From: Basidiobolus meristosporus CBS 931.73
Taxonomy: Eukaryota; Basidiobolomycota; Basidiobolomycetes; Basidiobolales; Basidiobolaceae
Assembly: GCA_002104905.1 (NCBI GenBank)
Contig: MCFE01000063.1
Span: 62,001-126,000 of the forward strand
Length of the DNA stretch: 64,000 nt
Direction of reading: 5' to 3'
Shown: in pieces, positions 44,471 through 54,236 of the stretch
Layout of the letters: the number at the start of each line of letters is the position of its first letter
Numbering within the stretch: the stretch's first letter is position 1
Notes under the pieces: model-generated
The model's database searches: none
Told to the model about the DNA's origin: nothing
What the model saw: only the letters and a program-made list of their open reading frames with translations
Made by a program: the position numbers and the translations under genes

Positions 44471-46538
44471 ATGCCGCCAAAAAATAAAGTAAATTCATCT
44501 GGCTCTCAACCAAACCCCACTGCCAATGGCAACAGAAGAATAGTTGGACAACAGCTTGCTTTGACATTCAGTGCAACCAGCAGGGCTACATCCAAAAAAG
44601 GCCCTGTGGACAGTGTGCCCGTTGAAGGTGATAATGCAGACTCCTCAGGCTCTCAATCAAGTAGGCAAATGAGAACCTCTGCAAAGCCACAAGCTGACCA
44701 TTATGCTCAGGCAGATGAGAATGTAGCAAATGCAGTACCCTCTGTTGAAGATCAGCAAGTGGCCAAGATAACATCACCACCACCCATATTAGCAACTATG
44801 TTGTCAGCTCATACCAAAGCATTAATGAAGCAATTAGGTGCAGTGGCTGATAGGATAGATGCAATGGCCCAGAGAAATCAGGAAATAGTCCAGAAACAGG
44901 TTGAGCAAATAATATGTGTAGAGCAATCAATATCCCTGGTTGAGAAAATAGTATCTTTTCTGCAAAGAAGGAACTCAAGTAGCTCAATGTCACAGCCAAG
45001 AATTAAGCCATTTTCCAATGTAAAAGCAGAGGAACACTGTAGAGTCTTTGAAGCACAACAACAGTTCCCAAAGATAAAGCACACAGAAAAACCTATCACA
45101 GCATAGGTGGGAGACAATGTGGTGTTTATACCTAAGCCTAAGAATCAAAAGACATTGAAGATCCGTGAAGCCGTTGAGTGCAATAATGAAGAGTGGGCTA
45201 ATATCCAAGAGGCTGTCAGAAGTCTAGCATGACATCACCTTAAGGCTGGCATACCATGGGACCATCAGGAACTCAAGGCCAAGCAGAATGCACTTGACTT
45301 GTTCCATGAGCATTATCCTGGATTCAAATGGGCAAACAGATTTTGGGCCAGCATTGAAATCCTAAAATAGTATCTTAAGAATGCAGAAACTATCAAAGGC
45401 AGAAAAACAAGGGTGCCATGGCTAAAAACCAGCGGCTTCCTTAAGAGCCCGTTACAAGCAGGGCCAAAAGCTCCAGACAAGCGTCAAAGAGATGTCAGGC
45501 AGCTGGAAGAGTGCCAATTAAGGACAAGCAGGCAGACATGGATGCACCAGCACATCATTTATCAACAAAAAAGCATAGTACCACTCAAGAGGCACCTAGT
45601 CAAAGTAGCAGTGAAGGATCTGGCAGTGATAAAAACCTGCCGCTTTTACAGGAGCTTGTCACAACCACAGTTGAGAGCTCAAAACAAGCAGAAAAGAAAC
45701 ATTAGGTTGCCAGAAGAGTGCCAGCAAGGGACAAGCAGGCCAAAACAGATGCGTAAGAGCAGAATTTATCCGGGAGAAAACGTAGTTGTTTACAAGAAGC
45801 ACTCAGACAAAGTAGCAGTGAAAGACCTGGCAGTGATAAAGGAAATGGTAGAGGGAAAATGTCTACCCTCGCCTGAGACAGGAAGGCATGCAAAAAAAAC
45901 TGCAGTTCTTGCCAATTAACGCCGCAAGCCAGAAACAGACTGAATCCCATCATGGCCAAGAAGAATCACCAACAAGAAAATAGCTGTTTTCACAGGAGTT
46001 GGAAGCGCAGCCATTTGAGCTACACTCCTGCAAGGTAGATGAGTTTGCTGAAAAAGGCAACTTACCTATCACAGCCTCCACAGCCTCAATTGTTGACAGA
46101 GTGGAGATCCCACTGACAGACAATGCTACAACGTTAAGAGCTTGAAAGACTATCACAACACCTTCAGTGGAGTTTTGGAACATTAATAGGCACACCAAGA
46201 GGTTGCAGCACTTCTTCAAGTGCAGTACTTAAGAAAACACACTGGAATATTGCCAGGATTTATTACAAAGATTGGCAGTTGAGGCGTTGGACCTTGCAGT
46301 GCCAGCTGAAGACCATGATGTGTGGGAACCAGGGAATGGACAGTGGCATAAAGCTGTTGGGCTCCCGCCAAAGTTGTGGAACCAGAGCGTTACAGCAGAA
46401 ATACTTATTGAGTTGTGGATTTTAATGGAGTTACTTGTTAGGTGTGTGGTTGGGCTTAATGTTAGTGTAGGGTATAGAGACTTGTATAGGTCAATACAAT
46501 TGGCAAATGAGGTACAACTGAAGCTTCAACAGAAATAA
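44471..46538 (+). pseudogene. X5 second gene (ORF2), unknown product
   Basis: It starts MPPKN and encodes a low-complexity Ser/Gln/Asn-rich protein. Features: SGSQPNP and DSSGSQSSRQ at the N-terminus; QLGAVADRIDAMAQRNQEIVQKQVEQ, a probable coiled coil (residues about 115-150); a repeated 69-codon unit (45424-45837); and a C-terminal block with VEFWNINRHTKRLQHFFK and ELLVRCVVGLNVSVGYRDLYR (about 46165-46490). The frame is broken at 45107 and several later points. I do not recognise a family. By position it could be the accessory DNA-binding protein (TnpA-like) of the transposon, which is inference. Confidence 0.7.
45424..45837 (+). repeat. 207-bp tandem repeat in X5 ORF2
   Basis: Units at 45424-45630 and 45631-45837, each starting AAAAACC and including AGTAGCAGTGAAGGATCTGGCAGTGATAA or its close variant at the end. 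The period of 207 bp is 69 codons, so the reading frame is kept. The same repeat with the same period is in X6 at 59298-59711. Confidence 0.85.
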
Positions 46539-46868
46539 AACAATTTGTACGCAAGAAAAGTAAGCAAAACGGTTGAGTCAGGAAGTAAGGAGTGTGAAAA
46601 AGAGGCAATAGCCAATCAATTCAGACAAATGTAGGAGGCAATAGAGTGTCTGGGATCAGAAAGTGAGCAATTTGGCAGGGAACTAATCAAAAGCCACTTA
46701 TACATTGTTATGATGAGAAATTTTGAAAAAGTTTTTTGTGAAATCTGGGGTGCAATTATTTTTCAACGGTCTCTGGATGGAGTCCTGACAAGATCAGTAC
46801 CTCTCAGTCACGGGACATTAACTTTGTGACGGCCTTTTGATGGGATCATCTCAATAATTTTTCATAGC

Positions 46869-46898
46869 ATTAGTGAGCAAAGAAAAACAATGTTTGGA
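46869..46898 (+). pseudogene. Copia A2 fragment after X5
   Basis: ATTAGTGAGCAAAGAAAAACAATGTTTGGA encodes ISEQRKTMFG, matching ISNLNEETPMLW of copia A. It continues directly from 40328. Confidence 0.6.
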
Positions 46899-47161
46899 TG
46901 TACAGGCCAGTTGGATCCACTCAAACAGTTGTAAAGTGCACTAAGACCACAACAATGCCATGCCACCCTGGGCAAAACACCGTACAAACTCTGTTTTATT
47001 TTATCAACTTTCTTTGGCTGTAAAATTAGCAAAATGCAGTTGTGATCCTATCACAGGATTGTGTAGATGGTCATTAATTCCAAGCTGCTGGTATTATAGT
47101 GGTATCCTGACAGCTGATCTGGATTGTATCCACCTGCAGGACCAAGTTATTTCTCATAGGG
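46899..47161 (+). mobile_element. X left-terminus fragment, inverted
   Basis: X subterminal DNA (CCACTCAAACAGTTGTAAAGTGCACTAAGACC, GATCTGGATTGTATCCACCTGCAGGACCAAGTTATTTC) ends in the terminus TCATAGGG. No coding region. Confidence 0.7.
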
Positions 47162-48410
47162 ACTATGATGGTAATAAAGTTGCCTCCAACTAGTACTGTT
47201 TTGTGCTGCCAAGCCTATTTACCAAATGATATATAGTTTTTTACTTCTTCTGATGCCACTGATATTTTTTACTGTAGAATCTCCCTTCTATTTTTGCTTA
47301 CCAACTACAATCATTTGTATTCTATAAACAGTTTGAATCAAAAACCTATGAGTGAATACTTGCTTCTGCCAACTTTCTGTGAACACTTCTTGATTGTTGG
47401 CAAATACTTTTTTGTAGTTGATGAATGTATTCTCTCCCTGCAGGATTCTATTCCCCTCATAGGTGCACTATGGTTGATGCTTTTATGAATTTTGTTTCTG
47501 ACTGCTCCTGGCTGTCCTCCACATGCTAACTGATCATATCAATCACAGACTTGAATGTAATATTCTTAGGGAGATTGGAATATGTAGTACTTGCAAATTG
47601 ACTTGTCTTCCGGCCCTCCCCACACATGGATTCCACTGATAACTCCCACAAGGCAAATCAAGGTCTGACATTCCCAGCATACCAAGCAATATGTAGTAGA
47701 GAATGGATAGAGTAGCAGCATAGACCCATATGTTCACATATATGCTTGTAGTCAAGCTGCTCAGATCCTGTCACAAACTCCTTGCAAAAATGCTACAGCT
47801 GTGCTAAAGTTGGTGTTGTTGGACCTATTTTGGATAAATATTCTTGCATTGTGAGTAGACTTGTTCCATCATTCCAGCTGATCATAGTGCCCAATAGTGC
47901 CATAGCATGCCAGATGGTGCCTAATCATGCCACAGAGTGCCAGAGGGTGCCATACAATGCCAATTTGGGATCCAAATTGACATGCGTATGACCGTAAGAT
48001 ATCAAATTAATAACAAAATATACAGCACTTTCTGGCAATATGATCAATGGCACAATGGAACAAGTCTAGTATAAAACACCTATTTTTCTAACATACTGCA
48101 GGTAGAAGTTGTTTCTGAAAGCAACTTAAATAGATATGTCACCAGTTCATTCAGTATTTGCACTTGTATTGTTGAATATGTATATGAACATTGATTGATA
48201 CTTGTGAGAAATACTTTTGCTATGAAAAATAATTGTGATGATTCTGTCAAAGTAACAAGTGTTATCAATTGTTAGGATATTAAGCAAAAATAATTGAGAA
48301 ATATTCACCTTACATTTCATAAAAAACTTAGTCAAAACTTTTGATTGCAACTATTCACAAGTGGTTATTGATTGCCCCTACCAGTTACCTCTCTTTCTTT
48401 CTACTCTAAT
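47162..48410 (-). mobile_element. X fragments: decayed transposase and reversed right end
   Basis: 47200-47855 and 48067-48220 hold minus-strand transposase scraps (CSLILQDS-like, LPCGSYQWNPCVGRAGRQVNLQVL about 47600). 48221-48410 carries an X right end pointing left (CTATGAAAAATAATTGTGATGATTCTG). MITE M2 is inserted. No ORF of value. Confidence 0.6.
47856..48066. mobile_element. MITE M2 with 10-bp-phased TGCC array
   Basis: 211 bp, the same length as M1. Ends TAGACTTGTTCC and GGAACAAGTC. TGCC at 47888, 47898, 47908, 47918, 47928, 47938, 47948 and 47958, again eight at exactly 10 bp. The sequence between TGCC motifs differs from M1 at several places, but the spacing does not. Confidence 0.85.
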
Positions 48411-48593
48411 TGTTAAGTTGTAACCAAGTGTTCATAGAAATTCAGCTACATAAATCTTTTTTGGTGATTCACATCCAGTTCTGACTAAATTTTTTGTAAA
48501 GAATTACTCAGAATATTCTCACCAAATCAACAGGCAGACAAATTATGACCTTTCTCAGAGTTGTCCAAAAGACCCCAGACTTTACACACATAC
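48411..48593 (+). repeat. Copia A-related LTR, first part
   Basis: TGTTAAGTTGTAACC, then ACTCAGAATATTCTCACCAAA, GAGTTGTCCAAAAGACCCCAGACTTTACACACATAC, aligning with the copia A LTR. It is interrupted by X6 and continues at 60743 with ATAC duplicated. Joined length is about 340 bp. It may be a solo LTR. Confidence 0.7.
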
Positions 48594-48989
48594 CCCTGTG
48601 AAGAATAATTTGGTCCCAAAGGTGTATCCAATCTAGATCAGCCATCAGGATCCCACTTAAAGACCATTATAATACCCACAGCTTGGAATTAGTGACCCTC
48701 CTAATAATCTTATGATGGGCTCACAACAGTGTTTTGCTAATTTTACAACCAAACAAAGGGATAAAACTTGATAAGATTTAATTGGTGCTGTGACAATATT
48801 TTCATGATATTGTTGCGGTCTTTTAGCGCTCTATAACTATTTTAAGGGGATGTAACTGGCCAGGACATCCAGTTGCCTTTTATGGCAAGTAACTTGACAG
48901 TATTTTGACAGCCTCACAGCAAGACTCTGATGGCATTATATTTGCAGCATTACGGCCTACAGCTGGTTCTGTATAATGCTATCTTACCA

Positions 48990-49856
48990 ATTTACCAAAT
49001 GATATTTCCTTTTTCTACCTTTCATTGTGCTATTCATATATTCCACTGTAGAATCACCCCTCTTTGTTTGCTTACCCACTACTACCTTGGGTATTTCCTC
49101 ATTTAGCTCAAATCAAGAAAAACTATGGCCTCCTGCTTACTAACTTCTACAAATGTGCACACCTGCTGCAATTGGCATACTTGTATCACCTCAACTTTAT
49201 GGCTTTTTAGTGTGATACTTGCAAAGTTGCTATATACCTTGTACTACTGGCAACATATACATCTTGTAAAAATATGCTTGGTTGTTGCCATTTCTGCCAT
49301 GAATACCTCTTGAATATTCACAAAGAACTTCTTAATATTTAGCCTTTATAATCCTTGTCCCTGCTGGATTCTAGTCCCCCTTATAGGTGCACTCTGGCTT
49401 TTGGTTGTGTGAATTTTGTATTAAATGGCGTAGAAGTGTGCTTGTGACCATGAGAAATGTGACATACCTTGGCAGAGTTTTCCTGATAAAATTAGTTGCT
49501 TGTTGCACCCAACCCCACTTTGCAATACTTAACTGATTACCCATGCATTGCAGCTGCTTAGCTTCTTGATGCCATCAGCATAGGTGTCTCCATGTGCACA
49601 TTTGTCCTCAGTATTCTCCAACTCTTCATGGCAGTCCTCCATGTGCCAACTCATCACATCCATGACAGACTTGAAGGTAATATTCTTGATGAGATTGGGA
49701 TATGGTAGTACCTGCAACTTTACTTGTCTTCCCATTTCCCCACACATCTGCTCCATAAAAACTGAAAAGTAAATGCATTGCTGCCAGTGGAAAGCTTTTG
49801 CTCCAACAAATACCCGCTATCTTAAGTATCTCCAGTTTCTAATTGATTCCATATTC
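48990..49856 (-). pseudogene. X6 transposase, C-terminal part
   Basis: Minus-strand remnants of the transposase tail: MEQMCGEMGRQVKLQVLPYP, VMDVMSWHMEDCHEELENTEDKCAHGDTYADGIKKLSS (about 49560-49756), then a decayed end. An LTR C insertion at 49857 separates it from the core. Confidence 0.75.
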
Positions 49857-50930
49857 TGTTGTGGTGGTGTATAAGTCCAAAGGAGAGATATGTCCAACAC
49901 TTCTCAAGTGTTTTGCGTGTGGGGTGTTCACTGGGTGCAATAACCTCTGGCAAAAGCTTGCTAGGAATACTTGGGTTCTGTCTCTAATCTAATGTGATGG
50001 GGAATAAAGCCACAAGCTTGTCAAGGGATAAGTATTGAGCTACAATCCCCAACTTATTTGGCGTCTTAACAAATGTATGTGCTGGGTTCAGCATCCTTTG
50101 AGATGACAATGTACTAAAGCTTCCAAAGTCAAAACAACTGTAAACTCCACCATCAGGGACTTGATAAGAATGCAGCTGTGGTCAATAGTTTCAAAGACAG
50201 AGAAGTATCTTTGCCTGTACAAGAACAAACTTGGGAAAGAGTCAGATATAATAAAAGATACCTACTCTGAGTATTCCTCACAAGTAGTGCCTCCAAGGTC
50301 AGTTGACTGTCAGCATGGCTTCCTAGGAGTGTCCTATGGTCTAAGATTGGAAGTTCAGGTAGCAGCAGGTAGCAGTGATCACACTAATTAACAAGTTGGT
50401 ATATTGATAAAAGGGATGATGATTTATTGTTGAGGGATAGCCTCCCTTATATACTTTTCTAACTGGCTAAGTGATTACTAATCATGGTGTTCCAGAAGGT
50501 TCCAGATATTAATAGAAATCTTAATGACATCAGAATGACCTAAGAATGCTCTAAGTAGGTGTCAGAAGGTTCTAAGAGGCACAGCACATCCCAGCAATCA
50601 GGAATCAGTATTCTGAAACCTGTGTAACATAGGGATACAATATACGGTATGGAAATGGTAGGGATGGTGACATGGGTTGATCATGTGTCACAGGTACTGG
50701 CACAGGTACGTGCCTAATATAGAAGCATGTATAGCTAGTAATCTTATATAAAGTGAGTGGTAACTTATGCAATAAGGTAAGTAGGTGTGATAGTCAACCG
50801 GCTTATTGGATAGTACTGATTGGGTAAGACAAATGGGATAAAACCATAATAAGTGTAGTAGAGCTATAGGGAAGTAGAAAATAAGGGAATGAGCACATCT
50901 GTCAGTGGGTGTCAGTGTCACCACACTACA
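49857..50930 (-). repeat. Solo LTR C, full length
   Basis: 1074 bp, TGTAGTGTGGTGAC...CCACCACAACA on the minus strand, inserted in X6 transposase codons (CCATATTC / CCAGCCAATGG; X copies without it read ATATTCCAGCCAATGG). It has a TATAAGGGAGG TATA-like region (about 50440, complement) and an AATAAATCATC signal. No clear target duplication, perhaps because of microhomology at the junction. Confidence 0.85.
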
Positions 50931-51482
50931 CCAGCCAATGGCTTATAGCTTGCCAACTTTGCTGCAATTGCATGCTGACTTCAGTACATTCTCTCTGTGG
51001 AAGGATGATGTTCTTAGTGCTGGTGCTTGGGTAATAATAATGTATGTGAGTTATGGAGTAAATCCCCTGGATCTCACATATTCAACAGCAATACCCACTA
51101 TTGCGCCCAGAAAAACCTGCTATCTTGCTGATGGCCGGGGTATCTCCAAATTGGATGATAATTTGTGCTTTTACATGATGGCCATAAACTGTTATCCTGC
51201 TGGAAAGCATACAAAATTCATCTAGCAATGGATACAGGTAGCTATCCAGGTTGGACAGTGATTTGGGCCCAGATACCATTGACACTACCATCAGATTATT
51301 GCTCCAATACCATAAGATAGGTGGCAGATTCAGCTTGATGAGAATCAGGGGCCAGCAGGATTTGCTGGTAGAGTACTTACTCAATGAGAATCAATCAAGT
51401 GCCAAAGCAAAGGCATGGTCATGCATACCTTCAAAGCAGCCCTTGCTTCTTAACTGTTTGTAATATTTGCCATCTAATATAT
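50931..51482 (-). pseudogene. X6 transposase, core segment
   Basis: Minus strand: KYSTSKSCWPLILIKLNLPP, MVSGPKSLSNLDSYLYPLLDEF, and QIIIQFGDTPAISKIAGFSGRN with the second catalytic-region Asp. It is cut at 51483 by copia A copy 4 and resumes at 57274. Confidence 0.8.
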
Positions 51483-51831
51483 TGTTGTAAGAGTCTTGGA
51501 GATATTGGAAGTGATTGGGAGAACAAGTAGATTATGTGGTTATCACTTGATGATTTATTGAATGTAAAAGTAGTATTTGTGCTTTTACCTGGTCTTGGCA
51601 TTGCAAACATGTGGAATAGGTCAAGGTAGGTCCCAAGAACATGTGTGCAAAGTTTGGGGCTGTTTGGACAACTTTGAGAATTTTCATGTTCTGGGTACCT
51701 GGTGTTTTGGTGAAAATATTCTAAGTAAATCCCAACAAGGAATTTGGTCAGTATTCTCTAGGATTTGAAGGTAATGATCTAAGTGACTAAGTTAGGTGAA
51801 TATTTAGGCGGAAATAAAAGTTTTTACAACA
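51483..51831 (-). repeat. Copia A copy 4, 3' LTR
   Basis: 349 bp, TGTTG...CAACA on the plus strand reading. Preceded by TATAT. Confidence 0.92.
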
Positions 51832-51842
51832 CTCCCACTCAG

Positions 51843-52361
51843 CTAAATGTTCATACTGACTAGTCCTAATTTTGACCTCAGATATTCAAACTTGTCTCTG
51901 GCTAATGACTTGGTAAATATGTCTGCAATCATTTCATCTGTAGGGCAGCAAACTAAGCTAACTAAGTTATTCTCTATAGCTTCACGTATGAAATGATGTC
52001 CAATATCTATGTGCTTGGTTCTAGCATTAAAAGTTGGATTTCTACCTAATTGTATACATCCTTGATTATCTTTAAATAAAGTAAGAGGCATTTTTTGACA
52101 TGAGCCTAAATCTGTAAAAAGCTTTCTTAACCACATTGCTTCTTTTGTAGCTTCACTGGCTGCCATGTACTCTGACTCTGTGGTAGAAAGTGCTAAGGTT
52201 GGTTGCTTTCTTGAATTCCATGAAATTGCTCCTTTACAGTAGAGAAAGGTGTATCCTGTGGTGGATCTTCTGTCTTCCAAATTTTGTCCCCAATCAGCAT
52301 CAGAGTATCCCACAAGATCCTGTTCTGAGTCCTTATAAGTGTATCTTAAGCAGATATCAGC
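51843..52361 (-). pseudogene. Copia A copy 4 RNase H segment
   Basis: Intact-looking minus-strand frame from ADICLRYTYKDSEQDLVGYSDADW to SKLGLVSMNI. It begins abruptly at the junction with the gypsy fragment (…GATATCAGC/CAGAGC), so the upstream RT is missing. Confidence 0.88.
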
Positions 52362-53482
52362 CAGAGCTTCAGTCATTATTATCCACAGGTGGTGTCCTAT
52401 ATAGTCCTCTGGGATACATAGTCAGTATGCATGGTGACAAATTATCCACAGCATTTGGACAAGGAGTAATGAGAGTTCACTACAAGCAATTCACCCCTCA
52501 TACAAGAAAGGTGCACCTCCATGATGAAGAAGATACTGACTACTTTGATCCAGCTGAAGTTCTGAACTTTGACTATGAGGAACCCAGAAAGGCCCAAGAT
52601 CATATGGCTTCAATTTATGCTTCAAAGAGACACCATCCTGAAAAAATGGCTAATCCAGGCCCAGCAACAAAAGTACCAAGATGTGAGCCCAAAGTTGTGA
52701 TTGAGAAAAAAGCATCACCCCCATTAATTTTACAAGAGCCTGCCAAGGCCAACAACTACCACATGCAGCCTAGAGTCAAGCAAAATGGTACCCCAGAGGG
52801 TCTGACAAGTCATATACTAGGAAGCAACATATCAATCAAGGTTGGAGAGCTACTCAGTGTATCACCATCTGTAAGAAAGTCTCTGGATGAGCACATCAGA
52901 ATAAGAAAGCATCCAATTGAAGCAACCCAAGGCAACCAGGTCAGGACAGTTCAAGGAAGCCAAGATATCAGTAAGCTGCATCAAAGCCAGAAACACTACT
53001 ACTCAGTGGCAACTGTAACAACTACAGGAACTGTGCATAATCAAGAAATCCTATGTCATATAGACAGTGGATCTGAGATATGTGTGATGCCTTTGGAGGC
53101 TTGGAAACAACCACCATGCAAAGACCTATTGCCCATAGACACCAATATCAATTGGAGAATGAAGGATGCCAACTCAGGGCAATCAAAGCTTTTAGGATTT
53201 TTTCACAGCTTCCCTCTCATCATTGAAGGAATACCCCATGAGATCCCAGTATTTATTTGTGCAAAGGCTTACTTTGAATTACTTCTGGGAACACCATGGG
53301 AGGTGAAAGCAAGAGCAACTGCAGTGAACTACTCAGGTGGTTCAGCATGGTATACTATATACTCAGAGAGCCCAGGACTAACAGCAACCTTCTGTGGTGT
53401 GGACTCAAACAATATCCAATCAATGACATCATGTAGATTTCTATCTCAAGAAAAGACAGGTGGCTTCATTGTGGATGACTGA
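52362..53482 (+). pseudogene. Gypsy C-like Gag/aspartic protease ORF (5' truncated)
   Basis: About 373 codons open on the plus strand to TGA at 53480. The ORF appears to start earlier, but its first 57 residues are antisense copia RNase H and are not part of it. It contains an STGGVLYSPLGYIVSMHGDKL segment, a basic and proline-rich middle, a conserved-looking LLSVSPSVRKSL, and a retroviral-type aspartic protease: HIDSGSEICVMPLEAW (D-S-G near residue 270) with the second-half hydrophobic-G motif LLLGTPWEV. The protein stops soon after protease, and the LTR follows 75 bp later, so RT and integrase are absent from this unit. Confidence 0.75.
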
Positions 53483-53558
53483 GAGAGCACTTTGTTCTCC
53501 AAACATACAGTGGTTAGCTAAAAGTTTCAGGGAACTTTTTAGCTCAAGTGGGGGGTGG

Positions 53559-54236
53559 ATGTGGTAGGGAGAACATACCTCCCACAGACAAGTTTATTCA
53601 TATAGTCATTATGAAATACTTATCCATATTTTATCTTATCAGTATTATCCCATTCTTCTTTTGGCCATATTATCATTATTATCCCCATATGATGTTTACC
53701 CTGATTAGTTATCCCAGATGTTATTCAGCTTTGTGATCAGTATATATATCTACATAAGGCAAGTACCCGTGTCAGTACCATGACACATGACCTATGTCTG
53801 TGTTACCATCCTTACCATTTCAATACCATATATGGTATTTCTATGTTGCACAGGTTTCAGACTACTGATTCCTGATTGGTTGAATGTGCTGTGTCTTTTA
53901 GAACCTTCCAGGACATTCTTGGTATATTCTTAGCTCATAGTGATGTCATCAAGCATTCCACCAATACCTAGAATCTTTTAGAACCTTGTCATTAGTAATC
54001 ACTTGGCAATCAGGAAAAGTATTTAAGGGAATGCAATCCCTCATCAATAAATCATCCCTTCTATTGGTAACACTTCTACCTTATTGATTAGCAGTTGATC
54101 ACTGCACCTGCCTTCAACAGTACATCTCAGACCTGCCATCAAGGAGCTTCTCAGGGTAGTGCACAAGACACATAGAGGCCTTTGGAGACACTTGGAGCAC
54201 CTAGGAAGCTAGAGAAGCAGGAGCTTTTACCATAAT
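53559..54236 (+). repeat. LTR C-like sequence following the protease ORF
   Basis: It begins TGTGGTAGGGAG right after a purine-rich AAGTGGGGGGTGGA. It is similar to LTR C at 36234: same palindrome ATACCATATATGGTAT (53823-53838), GGTTTCAGACTACTGAT, CTGATTGGTTG, AGTATTTAAGGG and CAATAAATCATCCC in the same order. The 3' end is lost at the copia junction. This links the protease ORF to the gypsy C family. Confidence 0.75.

Larger units (their letters stand above)
40329..46868. mobile_element. X5: most complete CACTA-like transposon, two divergent genes
   Basis: 6540 bp including a 733-bp MITE. Ends: CCCTATGAAAAATAA and TTTTTCATAGC (GGG lost). A 4-bp duplication ATTA is at 40325-40328 and 46869-46872. 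The host copia A2 coding sequence reads through: LVHNI before, ISEQRKTMFG after. The minus-strand transposase fills the left two-thirds, the plus-strand ORF2 the right third, and 222 bp separate their starts. The termini share about 13 bp of inverted repeat. The transposase belongs to the Tnp2 (CACTA/En-Spm) family, although the termini are not CACTA. Confidence 0.88.

Noticed and set aside
52190-52361. N-terminal part of the 430-codon ORF ending at 53482
   Set aside because: These codons are the antisense strand of copia A RNase H. Only the sequence from about 52362 belongs to the gypsy-like protein.
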